Positions 17,982-27,461 are shown, counted from the stretch's first letter. The stretch: 64,000 nucleotides of DNA from Eggerthella timonensis (GCF_900184265.1 NZ_FXXA01000002.1:2032539-2096538), one strand, 5' to 3'. The notes: generated by a model from the letters alone, not told the origin. A program made the numbers and translations.

Positions 17982-20231
17982 ATGGAATTGGTTACCCGCT
18001 CGCGCGAGCGGCGGCGCATCGCGCTTGTCGCGATCGTGCTCGTCCTCACGCTCTTGATCGCGCTCGTCTACACGGTGGTGTCGTCCCGCGAGGCGACGTC
18101 GAATGCGGTGGAGACGATGAGCGAAGTGTACCTGCAGGAACTCAGCGATCAGGTCATCGCCCATTTCAACACCGGCATCGACGGCAAGTTCTGCCAGATC
18201 GACACCGTGGGCAGCTCGCTGTCGCTCTACCGGCCCGACGACCTCGGCCAAGTGCGGGACTTCCTCGCCTGCATGGAAGCCGACGACGAGGAGTACGCCT
18301 ACCTCGCGCTGCGCGGCAGCGACGGGCGCTACTACACGGCGCAGGGCTCGACGGCTTCCGAAAGCAACGCGGCCGCGCGCGGCGACCTGTCGCTGTCGTA
18401 CCGCGACGCGAACGGGCACGACGTGATGCTCTATAACGGAACGATCGCGCTCGTGGACTCCTTCGAGCCCGTCACCTGCGGGGACGTGACCTTCACCGCC
18501 GTGGTTGCCGGTTACGACGTGAACATCATCTCCGGAAGGCTCAACCTCGACTTGGTCAAGGGCAGCTCGCGATCGAGCGTCATCGGCTTCGACGGCACCT
18601 GCATCGCCGGCTGCGACGCCGAGGGGCTGTGCAACGGCGACAACCTGTTCGACGCGCTCGAGGCGAACGCGAGCCTCGATGACGGATACACCATGGAGCA
18701 GGTGCGCAAGGCCGTGGACGACGGAGAGTCGTTCCTGCTCCCCTTCTGGTACGGGGATCATCACGAGTACCTGTACTTCCGGCCGATGGAAAACCAGGAT
18801 TGGTACCTGTGCACCGCGATGCCCTACGGCGTGGTGGACGAGGACATCGCGGGACTCAGCATGGTGCTCATGCAGAACGCCGTCCTCATGGCAACCATGA
18901 TCGTGGCGGTCATAATCATCTTCTTCCTGATCTACTACCGGCTGGTCAAGCGCAACACGCGCCTCCTATCCGACGAGAAGGACCGCGCCGAGCGCGCCTC
19001 CGAGGAGGCCCGGCGCGCCAGCCTGGCGAAAAGCGAGTTCCTTTCGCGCATGTCCCATGAGATCCGCACGCCGATGAACGGCATCATGGGCATGACCGCC
19101 ATCGCGCTGGAGAACGCGCACGACGAGGAGAAGACGCGTGCCTGCCTCGAGAAGATCGACGTGACGTCCGAGCACCTCATGGCGCTCATCAACGACATCC
19201 TCGACATGAGCAAGATCGAAAGCGGCAAGATCGACATCAAGCGCGAGACGTTCGACTTCGAGGCGTTCGTGGGCTCGCTCAGCGCCGTGTTCGGCACGCA
19301 GGCGATCGAGCAGGGCATCCGCTACGAGACGGAGGAGGTTGGCGCGCTGCCTTCGCTGCTCGTCGGCGACGGGCTGCGGCTCAACCAGATCATCTACAAC
19401 CTCGTGGGCAACGCGTTCAAGTTCACGCCGTGCGGGGGAAGGGTCACGCTGCGCATCGAGGAGCTGCCCGTGCCGCCGGGCGACGCCGCGCACCACGACG
19501 ACCCTATCTGGCTGCGCTTCTCGGTGACGGACACCGGCTGCGGCATCAAGCCGGAGAACCGCGAGCGGATATTCTCGTCGTTCGAGCAGGGCGACGACGC
19601 CTCGCGCATGCGGGGCGGCACGGGCCTCGGCCTTGCCATCACGAAGCGGTTCGCCGAGATGATGGGCGGCTCCATCGCGCTCGCCAGCGAGGTGGGGAAG
19701 GGATCGACGTTCACGGTGGACATCCCCTTCGGCCGCGCGTGCGCACGCGACGGCGCCGCGGAGCGCGGCGACGCGTTCGGCTCGCCTCGCCAACTGCGCC
19801 CGGATGCGAACGCCGCCTACGATTTCTCCGGCAAGCGGATCGTCGTCGCCGAGGACAACGAGCTCAACCGCGAGATCGCCACCGAGGTGCTCGCCATGAC
19901 GGGGGCCGAGGTGGTCGCGGCATCCACGGGAGCCGAGGCCGTGCGCGCGTTCGAGCGCTCGCGCCCGGGGTCGATCGACCTGGTGCTCATGGACATCCAG
20001 ATGCCCGAGATGGACGGCTACGAGGCGACGCGCCTCATCCGCTCGCTCGACCGCGACGACGCGCGCTCGGTGCCCATCATCGCCATGACGGCCAACGCGT
20101 TCGTCGAGGACGAGGAGCGCAGCCGCATGAGCGGAATGGATGGCCATCTGAGCAAACCCCTTGATATCCGGCTCGTATATGCCACAATAGACGGGTTTTT
20201 GAGGGAGCGGCCCCGGGGCGGGGGAGCGTAG
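17982..20231 (+). CDS. Hybrid sensor histidine kinase with C-terminal receiver domain
   Basis: 749 residues. A first membrane helix (about 14-34) and a second (about 303-325) bracket a 270-residue extracytoplasmic sensor of Cache-like size. The cytoplasmic part has HisKA with the phosphorylated His in MSHEIRTPMNG (H359), an HATPase domain with NLVGNAFKFT, DTGCGI and GTGLGLAI, and a receiver domain with the acceptor aspartate in LVLMDIQMPEMDG (D671) and a conserved LSKP. No response regulator or HPt gene is adjacent, so the output path is unknown. The GtrA gene follows 15 bp later in the same direction. Confidence 0.93.
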   Translation: MELVTRSRERRRIALVAIVLVLTLLIALVYTVVSSREATSNAVETMSEVYLQELSDQVIAHFNTGIDGKFCQIDTVGSSLSLYRPDDLGQVRDFLACMEADDEEYAYLALRGSDGRYYTAQGSTASESNAAARGDLSLSYRDANGHDVMLYNGTIALVDSFEPVTCGDVTFTAVVAGYDVNIISGRLNLDLVKGSSRSSVIGFDGTCIAGCDAEGLCNGDNLFDALEANASLDDGYTMEQVRKAVDDGESFLLPFWYGDHHEYLYFRPMENQDWYLCTAMPYGVVDEDIAGLSMVLMQNAVLMATMIVAVIIIFFLIYYRLVKRNTRLLSDEKDRAERASEEARRASLAKSEFLSRMSHEIRTPMNGIMGMTAIALENAHDEEKTRACLEKIDVTSEHLMALINDILDMSKIESGKIDIKRETFDFEAFVGSLSAVFGTQAIEQGIRYETEEVGALPSLLVGDGLRLNQIIYNLVGNAFKFTPCGGRVTLRIEELPVPPGDAAHHDDPIWLRFSVTDTGCGIKPENRERIFSSFEQGDDASRMRGGTGLGLAITKRFAEMMGGSIALASEVGKGSTFTVDIPFGRACARDGAAERGDAFGSPRQLRPDANAAYDFSGKRIVVAEDNELNREIATEVLAMTGAEVVAASTGAEAVRAFERSRPGSIDLVLMDIQMPEMDGYEATRLIRSLDRDDARSVPIIAMTANAFVEDEERSRMSGMDGHLSKPLDIRLVYATIDGFLRERPRGGGA

Positions 20232-20246
20232 GCGAAAGGACGCGCG

Positions 20247-20666
20247 GTGAAGAAGCTCATTGCTCAGATCATGAAGTTCGGCGTGGTGGGCGTCATCGCA
20301 TTCGTCATCGACTACGGCCTTCTGGCCCTGCTCACCGAGGTGTTCGGCGTGAACTACCTCGTGAGCGCCACCATCTCGTTCACGGCCTCGGTCGTGTTCA
20401 ACTACGTGGCGTCCATGCGCTACGTGTTCACCCATAAGGAGGGCATGAGCCGTCGGCGCGAGTTCGCCATCTTCGTCGTGCTGTCGGTGATCGGCCTGCT
20501 GATCAACAACGGCTGCATGTGGGCGGGCGTGGAGCTTCTGGGCGTGCATTACCTGCTCGTGAAGATAGGCGCCACGTTCATCGTCATGGTGTGGAACTTC
20601 GTGACGCGCAAGATGTTCCTCGACGCGGGCGACCAGCCCGGCGAGATCCTCTCGGACATCGAGTAG
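20247..20666 (+). CDS. GtrA-family membrane protein
   Basis: 139 residues from a GTG preceded by GAAAGGA. Four membrane helices and the sequence FGVVGVIAFVIDYGLLALL with FNYVASMRYVF are typical of GtrA proteins, which are thought to move lipid-linked sugars across the membrane for cell-surface glycosylation. It is probably cotranscribed with the kinase (15-bp gap). The GT2 enzyme at 16.8 kb is a plausible functional partner. Confidence 0.88.
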   Translation: MKKLIAQIMKFGVVGVIAFVIDYGLLALLTEVFGVNYLVSATISFTASVVFNYVASMRYVFTHKEGMSRRREFAIFVVLSVIGLLINNGCMWAGVELLGVHYLLVKIGATFIVMVWNFVTRKMFLDAGDQPGEILSDIE

Positions 20667-20718
20667 CCCGCGCGGGCGCGCGCCGCGGAAGCATCCGGGG
20701 CGCGCTGGCGGGAGCGTG

Positions 20719-21258
20719 CTAGCGCGCCGCCTCCGGGTCGAGGAACACGCGCGAGCCCGTCGCGCCGCGCTGCCCCTGGTACTTGCCGGCGTACGGGTTC
20801 TTCGCCGCCTCGTCGAGCTGGGCGAACACGAGCTGGCCCACGCGCCGCCCGCGGCGCAGCTCGAGCGCGCAGCGGTTCGCGTTGAACAGCTCGAGCGTGA
20901 TCTCGCCCTCGAAGCCCGGATCCACCCAGCCGGCGTTCTGCACGAACAGCCCCATGCGCCCGAGCGAGCTGCGGCCCTCCACGAAGGCCGTCAGGTCGGC
21001 GCCGAGGCGCACGTACTCCATGGTGGTGGCCAGCACGAACTGGCCCGGCAGCAGGATGTAGCGGTCGGTGCGGATCGTCTTGTAGGCGATCTCGTCCTCG
21101 AGCCCCACGATGCCGCTCGGCGTGTCCTCGACGATGCTGAAGGTGTCGCCCAGGCGAATGTCCACGCTGGCGGGTTGGATCTGCTCGGGCTCGAGCGGTT
21201 CGATGGCCAAGCTGCCCTCCGCGAGGAGGCGTTCTATGGTGGCGTCGGACAGGATCAT
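20719..21258 (-). CDS. dcd: dCTP deaminase
   Basis: 179 residues, normal length for the family. The start ATG at 21258 follows AAAGGA; the frame is open far upstream but that is antisense to the methyltransferase. Key motifs are LSDATIERLL at the N-terminus, VEGRSSLGRMGL and GWVDPGFEGEITLELFN, which hold the catalytic Glu and the substrate-binding Arg/Ser. The enzyme deaminates dCTP to dUTP for thymidylate synthesis. The methyltransferase gene ends 23 bp upstream in the same direction, so both are probably on one transcript. Confidence 0.93.
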   Translation of the reverse strand: MILSDATIERLLAEGSLAIEPLEPEQIQPASVDIRLGDTFSIVEDTPSGIVGLEDEIAYKTIRTDRYILLPGQFVLATTMEYVRLGADLTAFVEGRSSLGRMGLFVQNAGWVDPGFEGEITLELFNANRCALELRRGRRVGQLVFAQLDEAAKNPYAGKYQGQRGATGSRVFLDPEAAR

Positions 21259-21281
21259 GATCGTTCCTTTCGTGCGTGCGG

Positions 21282-22625
21282 CTAAAGGCGCGTGAATACG
21301 CTGGCCACTTCGACGTGGTAGGTTTGCGGGAACAGGTCGACGGGCTGCGCGCTCTCCAGGCGGTAGCCGCAGGCTTCGAAGCGCGCCACGTCGCGTGCCC
21401 AGGTGGCAGGATCGCAGCTGACGTAGGCCACGCGCGTCGGCCCGGCGGCGGCGATGCTCCCCACCACGCCGTCGGCCAGCCCCGCCCGCGGCGGGTCCAC
21501 CACGAGCGCGTCGAGGTCGCCGAGCTCCGGCAGCTCGCGCGCCGTGTCGCCGCCGATCACCTCGATGTCCACGGCGTTCATGTCGGCGTTGCGGCGCAGG
21601 TCGCGCACCGACGATCCGGCGGCTTCCACGGCCAGCACCTCGGCGCCCGCCTGCGCGAGCGGGATCGAGAACGTGCCGCCTCCGGCGTAGAGGTCGGCCA
21701 CGAGAAGGTCGTCGAGACCTTCGGGCCCGTCTTCGCCCATGCGGCCGCCCAGGCCCTCGATCACGCACGCGACGAGCTTCTCGGCCTGCGCGGTGTTCAC
21801 CTGGAAGAACGACGGTGCGCTGGTCAGGTAGCGGGCGCTGCCCAGCCGTTCCTCCCAGCAGCCCTTGCCGTCGAGCGTCTCCACGCCCTTGATCTTGCGG
21901 GCCTTGCCGGGGTCGGCCATGACGCGCACGATGCTCGTCGCCTTGACGGCGCTCTTGACGGTTTTCGCGATATGGCCGCGCGGGAACGAGCCGGGGGTCG
22001 TCCACAGGGCCACTTCGAGGTCGCCCGTGCGCAGGCTGTGACGCACGCCCACGCGGAAGATGCCGAGGTCGGCCGACCCCTGCGCGAACCTGAGCGCGCC
22101 GCGCAGCGCCTTGGGCGCCTTCGCGATGGCGTCGTGGGCCAGCGGGCAGGCGCCGGGGGAGGCGATGTCGTGCGTGCCCTCGCGGTAAAATCCCAGCTGG
22201 AACGTGCCGTGTCCGTCGAACGCGGCGCCCAGCTCCAGCTTGTTGCGGTAGCCCCACTGCCGCTTGCTCGGCAGGCAGGGGCGCACGAGCTCCTCGGCGC
22301 GCTCGGCGCCGAGCTTCGCCGTGCGCTCGAGGGCCGCCACCACGTTGGCCCGCTTCGCCTCGAGCTGCGCGTCGTAGGCCAGGTGCTGCCACGGACAGCC
22401 GCCGCAGACGGCGCCCGCGTCGCAGCGCGGTTTCGCGCGCAGGGACGAGGCCTCCTCGAGCCGCGCGATGCGCGCGCGGGCGAACGTCGGCTTGTCCTCG
22501 ACGATCTCGAGGGCGGCCACGTCTCCGGGCGCGCCGCCTTCCACGAACACGGTTTTGCCGTTCTCGAGCCGGCCGACGGCTTGTGCGCCGTAGCCCATGC
22601 GCTCTATCGTTATGGTTTCTTCCAT
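21282..22625 (-). CDS. RNA (uracil-C5)-methyltransferase, RlmD/RlmCD (TrmA) family
   Basis: 447 residues. An N-terminal TRAM-like segment (about 1-60) is followed by CDAGAVCGGCPWQH, three of the four cysteines of the family's [4Fe-4S] cluster. The SAM-binding domain has VADLYAGGGTFSIPLA and the catalytic region has VVDPPRAGL and YVSCDPATWARD. The family methylates U1939 or U747 in 23S rRNA; which site cannot be assigned. Its start lies 69 bp from the divergently transcribed tRNA-Arg. Confidence 0.92.
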   Translation of the reverse strand: MEETITIERMGYGAQAVGRLENGKTVFVEGGAPGDVAALEIVEDKPTFARARIARLEEASSLRAKPRCDAGAVCGGCPWQHLAYDAQLEAKRANVVAALERTAKLGAERAEELVRPCLPSKRQWGYRNKLELGAAFDGHGTFQLGFYREGTHDIASPGACPLAHDAIAKAPKALRGALRFAQGSADLGIFRVGVRHSLRTGDLEVALWTTPGSFPRGHIAKTVKSAVKATSIVRVMADPGKARKIKGVETLDGKGCWEERLGSARYLTSAPSFFQVNTAQAEKLVACVIEGLGGRMGEDGPEGLDDLLVADLYAGGGTFSIPLAQAGAEVLAVEAAGSSVRDLRRNADMNAVDIEVIGGDTARELPELGDLDALVVDPPRAGLADGVVGSIAAAGPTRVAYVSCDPATWARDVARFEACGYRLESAQPVDLFPQTYHVEVASVFTRL

Positions 22626-22675
22626 TGAATACGCCCAAATCTTGTTTTTGTTTTTCCGTTTCGTCCATGATAGCG

Positions 22676-22681
22676 TATAAT
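22676..22681 (+). promoter_or_regulatory. -10 box of tRNA-Arg promoter
   Basis: A consensus TATAAT lies 13 bp before the mature tRNA 5' end, in an AT-rich stretch. The matching -35 is weak (TTTCCG, 22653-22658). Confidence 0.5.
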
Positions 22682-22693
22682 CTCCTCCACCGT

Positions 22694-22769
22694 GCCCTTG
22701 TAGCTCAGGGGATAGAGCGTCTGCCTCCGGAGCAGAAAGCCGCAGGTTCGAATCCTGTCAAGGGCACCA
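22694..22769 (+). tRNA. tRNA-Arg (anticodon CCG)
   Basis: A 76-nt cloverleaf with encoded CCA: acceptor GCCCTTG/CAAGGGC, anticodon loop CTCCGGA, T loop TTCGAAT. Anticodon CCG reads the CGG arginine codon, a common codon in this GC-rich genome. Confidence 0.95.
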
Positions 22770-22964
22770 TCTTCGTTTTCCCGGCTGCGGCCGCCGAAAC
22801 GTCTCGACGCACGCGAACCCCTTCCGCGTCGAATCATGCCGTGGATGTTCTACGATTTTTCCGGTTGGGCGGGCTTGACCTGCTAAACTTCACCCTTGTA
22901 TGCGATACCTTCGCCCCGTTTCGCGTGGGCGCATGATAGCAAGCAAACGAAAAGGAGCCGACCT

Positions 22965-23498
22965 ATGGCGCAGTACACTCCGGAATACCAGCCGACCGGC
23001 GACGAGATCGCCGTCATCACCACGTCGAAGGGCACCATCCGCGTGCAGCTGGCGGGCAAGGACGCCCCCATCCACGTGGGCAACTTCGTCGAGCTGGCGC
23101 GCAAAGGCTTCTACAACGACCTGAAGTTCCATCGCCACGTCCCCGGCTTCGTGATCCAGGGCGGCTGCCCCAACACCCGCGACCTGTCCTCCGACGAGGT
23201 CGTGAAGAAGGCCGGCAACCCGTTCGCGGGCCTCGGCACGGGCGGCCCGGGCTACTCCATCAAGGAGGAGTTCTCCACGAACCCCAACAACAAGCACCTC
23301 GACGGCTCGCTGGCCATGGCGCGCTCGCAGGATCCCAACTCCGCCGGCTCGCAGTTCTACCTGTGCCTGGGCGCCCAGCCCATGCTCGATTCGGGCTACA
23401 CGGTGTTCGGCCAGACGATCGACGGCATGGACGTCATCGGCGAGCTGCGCGTGGGCGACGTGATCGAGAGCATCGAGATCGAGAACGCCGCCGAATAG
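22965..23498 (+). CDS. Cyclophilin-type peptidyl-prolyl cis-trans isomerase
   Basis: 177 residues from an ATG with AAAGGAG 8 bp upstream. It matches the bacterial cyclophilin core: TTSKGTIRVQL, NFVELARKGFYNDLKFHRHVPGFVIQGG (the catalytic FHR/F…Q region), MARSQDPNSAGSQFYLCLG and GYTVFGQTIDGMDV. No signal peptide, so it acts in the cytoplasm on prolyl bonds during folding. A candidate promoter is TTGACC at 22875-22880 with TATGCG at 22899-22904. Confidence 0.93.
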   Translation: MAQYTPEYQPTGDEIAVITTSKGTIRVQLAGKDAPIHVGNFVELARKGFYNDLKFHRHVPGFVIQGGCPNTRDLSSDEVVKKAGNPFAGLGTGGPGYSIKEEFSTNPNNKHLDGSLAMARSQDPNSAGSQFYLCLGAQPMLDSGYTVFGQTIDGMDVIGELRVGDVIESIEIENAAE

Positions 23499-23543
23499 CG
23501 CCCTTGCCGCCACGGCGATTCCGCGAAGATACGAAGGAAGCAG

Positions 23544-24899
23544 ATGAACAACGACTTATTCCAGCAAGCCCGTGCGGCGTACGCGCGCAAGGACTTCCAA
23601 GGCGCCCTCGCGGCGTACACGCAGTGCTTGCAGGATGCGGGCAGCTCCCTCGCTCCCGGCGAGGTGGGCCTGCTGTACCACCAGATCGGCAACTGCCTGG
23701 TCAAGCTCAAGAACCCGAACGAGGCCATCCATGCCTACACGCAGGCCACCGCTGACGCGGCCTACGACGCGTGCGGCGCGGTGAACTACAACCTCGGCAT
23801 GGCCTACGCGTCGCTCCACGATTACGAGGACGCCGTCAAGCACTTCGAGATCGCCGTGTCCGACGCCAAGTACGACGCGTCGTACAAGGCGTACTCGGGC
23901 ATGGGCAACGCGCTGCTCAAGCTGGGCAAGTCGGCGGAGGCCGGCGTGGCCTTCCGCGAGGCGGCGCTCGACGAGGCGAACCCCGATCCCACGAAGGCGC
24001 TGCTCAACCTCGGCGTGTGCTTCATGGCGCTCGACCGCCCGGCCGATGCCGTGGCCTCCTACGAGAGCGCGCTGCAGTTCGACATGCAGCCCGACACGCG
24101 CAACAAGCTGTACGCGAACCTCGGGCAGGCCTACGTGGCCAGCGGCCAGATGCAGAAGGCCGTGAACGCCTTCGACGAGTCCATCGCCGACAAGACGTAC
24201 TTCCTCAGCGACTCGGCCAGCGTCGACTACCAGCGCGCCATCGCCGCCGTCGCGCAGGGCACCTCCGAAGTGACCCAGGTGATGGCCCCCGTCGCGCCGG
24301 TTGCCGACATGTCGGGCCTCGACGTGGCCGCCGACGGCACGGCCGTGTACGTGGACCAGGACCCCTACGCGGGCGGCCAGGACCCGTACTACTACGCCGA
24401 TCCGTACTCGCAGGCGCAGACGAACCCCTACGGCGCCCCGGGCGCGGAGGACCACTTCTTCAACGCCAGCGACGAGGAGCTCGAGCAGTGGTCGAAGGGC
24501 CTCGCCAAGCAGGATCGCAAGCGCCGCAACGTGGGCCTCAAGATCCTCGTCACCATTATCCTGCTCGTGCTCGTCGCCTTCGGCGCCGCCGTGTTCCTGT
24601 ACACGCAGGGCTGGGGCTATCCGTCGCAGGAGCAGGTGGTCGAGCAGCTGTTCTCCGATCCGCAGGCTGCTTTCGCCAGCGAGGTCACCGAGGAGAACGC
24701 CGCGGACATGACCGAGGTCCTCGACCTGGTCAGCAGCCCGGTCATCGACGGCATGGACAAGTCCATGAGCGACTCCACCGTCTACGTGACGGCCAAGACG
24801 GCCGAGGGCGGCGACATGCAGTTCAAGGTGTCGCTCGTCCGCAACATGATCGGGTGGAAGGTCTCGAACGCCGAGATCTACTCCCCGAGCCAGAACTAA
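23544..24899 (+). CDS. TPR-repeat membrane protein
   Basis: 451 residues. About residues 1-230 hold successive tetratricopeptide units, with YNLGMAYASLHDYEDAVKHF and YANLGQAYVASGQMQKAVNAF as clear examples. A Tyr/Asp/Pro-rich linker (about 250-310) leads to one membrane helix (about 333-352, LVTIILLVLVAFGAAVFLY) and a 98-residue outer domain related to small DUF-type domains. The TPR part is predicted cytoplasmic and could be a protein-interaction scaffold. The gene follows the cyclophilin by 45 bp in the same direction. Specific function unknown. Confidence 0.8.
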   Translation: MNNDLFQQARAAYARKDFQGALAAYTQCLQDAGSSLAPGEVGLLYHQIGNCLVKLKNPNEAIHAYTQATADAAYDACGAVNYNLGMAYASLHDYEDAVKHFEIAVSDAKYDASYKAYSGMGNALLKLGKSAEAGVAFREAALDEANPDPTKALLNLGVCFMALDRPADAVASYESALQFDMQPDTRNKLYANLGQAYVASGQMQKAVNAFDESIADKTYFLSDSASVDYQRAIAAVAQGTSEVTQVMAPVAPVADMSGLDVAADGTAVYVDQDPYAGGQDPYYYADPYSQAQTNPYGAPGAEDHFFNASDEELEQWSKGLAKQDRKRRNVGLKILVTIILLVLVAFGAAVFLYTQGWGYPSQEQVVEQLFSDPQAAFASEVTEENAADMTEVLDLVSSPVIDGMDKSMSDSTVYVTAKTAEGGDMQFKVSLVRNMIGWKVSNAEIYSPSQN

Positions 24900-24906
24900 C
24901 CCGCGC

Positions 24907-24950
24907 GGCCCTGCCGCCCGCGCCGACGCGCGGGACGACGGGGCCGTTTT
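24907..24950 (+). terminator. Terminator between TPR gene and ndk
   Basis: Two-step stem: GGCCC (24907-24911) with GGGCC (24941-24945), and CCCGCG (24917-24922) with CGCGGG (24929-24934), followed by GTTTT. Confidence 0.7.
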
Positions 24951-25004
24951 CTGCGTCACCCCAAGAGCGTTCGTACTCGAAAGAGAGAGAAAGGGCACTG
25001 AAAC

Positions 25005-25409
25005 ATGGCACAGCAGAAGACTTACACGATGATCAAGCCCGACGGCGTGCGTAACGGCCACGTCGGCGAGATCGTCAACCGCTTCGAGCGCGCGGGCCTC
25101 AAGATCGAGCGCATGGAGCTGGGCATGGTGACCGACGAGCAGGCGAAGGCCAACTACGCCGAGCACGAGGGCAAGCCGTTCTACGACGGCCTCATCTCCT
25201 ACATCACGAGCGGCCCGGTCGTGAAGATGGTCGTGTCCGGCGACGGCGCGGTGGCGAAGTGCCGCTCGCTCATGGGCGCCACTAATCCGGCGGAAGCTGC
25301 CCCCGGCACGATTCGCGGCGATTTCGGCCTCATCATGGACGAGAATGTCATCCATGGGTCGGATTCCCCCGAGTCCGCCGAGCGCGAGATCGGCATCTTC
25401 TTCGCGTAA
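25005..25409 (+). CDS. ndk: Nucleoside diphosphate kinase
   Basis: 134 residues, the standard bacterial length. It begins TYTMIKPDGVRNGHVGEIV, contains GATNPAEAAPGTIRGDFG, and has the phosphorylated histidine in NVIHGSDS (H117). It transfers phosphate among nucleoside di- and triphosphates. GAAAGAGAGAAAGG precedes the ATG. Confidence 0.97.
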   Translation: MAQQKTYTMIKPDGVRNGHVGEIVNRFERAGLKIERMELGMVTDEQAKANYAEHEGKPFYDGLISYITSGPVVKMVVSGDGAVAKCRSLMGATNPAEAAPGTIRGDFGLIMDENVIHGSDSPESAEREIGIFFA

Positions 25410-25433
25410 GGTGTTGCTCCGGTTTGACGCTGC

Positions 25434-25472
25434 GAAGGGCCCTGGGACCGATTGTCGGCACCGGGGCCCTTC
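25434..25472 (+). terminator. Hairpin after ndk
   Basis: Perfect 9-bp stem GAAGGGCCC (25434-25442) with GGGCCCTTC (25464-25472) and a 21-base loop. No T-run follows, so termination is likely but not certain. It separates ndk from the hydrogenase operon. Confidence 0.5.
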
Positions 25473-25521
25473 TCGCTGACTCTACGAACGACCTGTGTCT
25501 CCCGAGAGAACGGACGAGAGC

Positions 25522-26559
25522 ATGCTCTATCGTGTCATCGATGCATCCGAGTTGCCAGCGCTCGTTTCGGCGTTCATGGAAACCTACGAGGTGGTGGCTC
25601 CGGTCAAACGCGACCAGGGCTACGCCTTCGAGGCCGTCCAGTCGCCGGACGACATCGAGCTCGGCTATCCCACCACCATGGCATCGCCCAAGAAGTACTT
25701 CCTGCCGCCCGAGGAGACGCTCATGTCCTTCGACGCGCGCACGAACAGCGTGACGGACTTCGCCTCCGAGATCACGCCGCGCGTCATCTTCGGCGCGCAC
25801 GCCTGCGACATCAACGCGGTGAACCGCCTCGACCTCGTGTTCAAGGACGGGCGCTATCCCGACCCGTACTACGTCGCCCGGCGCAACGCCACGCTCATCG
25901 TGGGCCTCAGCTGCACGCCGACCGAGACGTGCTTCTGCCATCTGTGGGGCGCCGACGAGGCGCGCTTCGGCTACGATTTGTTCCTGCAGGACATCGGCGA
26001 CAAGTACCTGGTCAGCATTTCGAGCGTCGAGGCGGCGAACATCCTCGAGGCCGCGTGCAACCCGCGCGTGGCAACCGACGAGGACCGCATCGAGTTCCGC
26101 CACGCCACGCGTCGTCGCCAGGAGGCGTTCAACGGCGACATCCCCGACATCCAGGACGTGGCCATGCTCATGGATGCGTTCCACAAGGATCCGTTCTGGG
26201 AGGAGCTGGGCGGCCGCTGCCTGTCGTGCACGGCATGCTCGGCCGTGTGCCCCACGTGCTTCTGCTTCGACATCCAGGACTCGCTCGACCCTTCCGGCCG
26301 CACCGGACGGCGCGAGCGCGTGTGGGACGCGTGCACCGCGCCGCAGTTCGCGGAGGTGGCCGGCGGCCACAACTTCCGCGGCGACGGCCGCAACCGCGTG
26401 CGGCACCGCATGTACCACAAGCTCAACGGCTTCCTCGCGAACCACGACCGCATGCTGTGCGTGGGATGCGGGCGCTGCGTGAAGGCCTGCAAGGCGAACA
26501 TCAACCCCATCGAGGTGCTCGAGTTCTTCGAGAGGAAGGGGGCCGACGATGCCCAGTAG
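25522..26559 (+). CDS. Cytosolic [NiFe] hydrogenase Fe-S (beta) subunit, HydB/AsrA-like
   Basis: 345 residues from the ATG at 25522; an upstream GTG at 25495 is possible. The N-terminal 200 residues match the sulfhydrogenase beta/anaerobic sulfite reductase A domain (FGAHACDINAVNRLD, then GLSCTPTETCFCHLWG). Two ferredoxin motifs follow: CLSCTACSAVCPTC and CVGCGRCVKAC. It should carry electrons between the small subunit and the flavin subunit. Gene order beta-gamma-delta-alpha in this operon matches the Pyrococcus soluble hydrogenase. It overlaps the next gene by 11 bp. Confidence 0.87.
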   Translation: MLYRVIDASELPALVSAFMETYEVVAPVKRDQGYAFEAVQSPDDIELGYPTTMASPKKYFLPPEETLMSFDARTNSVTDFASEITPRVIFGAHACDINAVNRLDLVFKDGRYPDPYYVARRNATLIVGLSCTPTETCFCHLWGADEARFGYDLFLQDIGDKYLVSISSVEAANILEAACNPRVATDEDRIEFRHATRRRQEAFNGDIPDIQDVAMLMDAFHKDPFWEELGGRCLSCTACSAVCPTCFCFDIQDSLDPSGRTGRRERVWDACTAPQFAEVAGGHNFRGDGRNRVRHRMYHKLNGFLANHDRMLCVGCGRCVKACKANINPIEVLEFFERKGADDAQ

Positions 26560-27460
26560 CTGCGCGGTGTCCACCGTCCAGGTCAAGCCGTTCTTCGACG
26601 AGGCGGCGCCCCTCACGGGCGCGCAGATGATGGCGGCGAACCCGTACCGGCCCTGGCCGGCGCGCATCACGTCCATCATCGACCTCACCGAGACGGAGAA
26701 GCTGTTCGAGTTCCGCCTCATCGACGAGCGCATCCGCGACGCGTTCTCGCACGAGCCGGGCCAGTTCGTCGAGGTGTCCATCTTCGGCGTGGGCGAGGCC
26801 CCCATCTCCATATCCAGCTCGCCGTCCAAGCGCGGCTTCATCGAGCTGTGCGTGCGCCGCACCGGGCGCTTCACCGAGGTGCTGCACAAGATGCAGTGCG
26901 GCGACATCGTGGGGCTGCGCGGCCCCTTCGGCCGCGGCTTCCCGTTCGAGGACATGAAGGGGCACGACATCCTGCTCGTGGCCGGCGGCCTCGGCATCGC
27001 GCCGCTGCGCTCGCTCATCAACAACATCCACGACGAGCGCTCCGAATTCGGCAAGGTCACCATCATCTACGGGTCGAAGAACCCCTCCGAGGTGATGTTC
27101 CGCGACCAGTTCGAGATGTGGCGCCACCGCAAGGACTTCGACCTGTACCTGACGGTCGACCGGCCCGACGACTCGTGGGACGGGGAAGTGGGCCTGGTCA
27201 CGAAGCCGTTCGAGCATCTGGAGATCGACGCGTCCAACACGTTCGGCGCGCTGTGCGGGCCTCCGGTGATGTACCGGTTCGCCATCGACGAGATGCGCAA
27301 GAAGGGCATCAGCTACGATCATATCTACGTGAGCTTCGAGCGTCACATGAAATGCGGCATGGGCAAGTGCGGCCACTGCCAGATCGGGCACCAGTACGTG
27401 TGCATCGACGGGCCCGTGTTCAACTATTGGGAAGCCAAGAACATCCAGGGGTCGATGTAG
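26549..27460 (+). CDS. Cytosolic [NiFe] hydrogenase FAD/NAD(P)-binding (gamma) subunit, HydG/AsrB-like
   Basis: 303 residues of the ferredoxin-NADP reductase superfamily. EPGQFVEVSIFGVGEAPISISSS is the FAD-binding region, and LLVAGGLGIAPLRSLI with YGSKNP is the NAD(P)-binding region. The C-terminus has a [2Fe-2S] cysteine set in KCGMGKCGHCQIG plus a later YVC. Homologues in group 3b hydrogenases exchange electrons between NAD(P)H and the Fe-S subunits. The ATG follows GGAAGGGGG inside the preceding gene. Confidence 0.9.
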   Translation: MPSSCAVSTVQVKPFFDEAAPLTGAQMMAANPYRPWPARITSIIDLTETEKLFEFRLIDERIRDAFSHEPGQFVEVSIFGVGEAPISISSSPSKRGFIELCVRRTGRFTEVLHKMQCGDIVGLRGPFGRGFPFEDMKGHDILLVAGGLGIAPLRSLINNIHDERSEFGKVTIIYGSKNPSEVMFRDQFEMWRHRKDFDLYLTVDRPDDSWDGEVGLVTKPFEHLEIDASNTFGALCGPPVMYRFAIDEMRKKGISYDHIYVSFERHMKCGMGKCGHCQIGHQYVCIDGPVFNYWEAKNIQGSM

Positions 27461-27461
27461 G

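Noticed and set aside
21259-22668. Fusion of dcd to an upstream open frame
   Set aside because: The upstream part is a shadow of the methyltransferase gene. dCTP deaminase has its own ATG and ribosome-binding site at normal family length.
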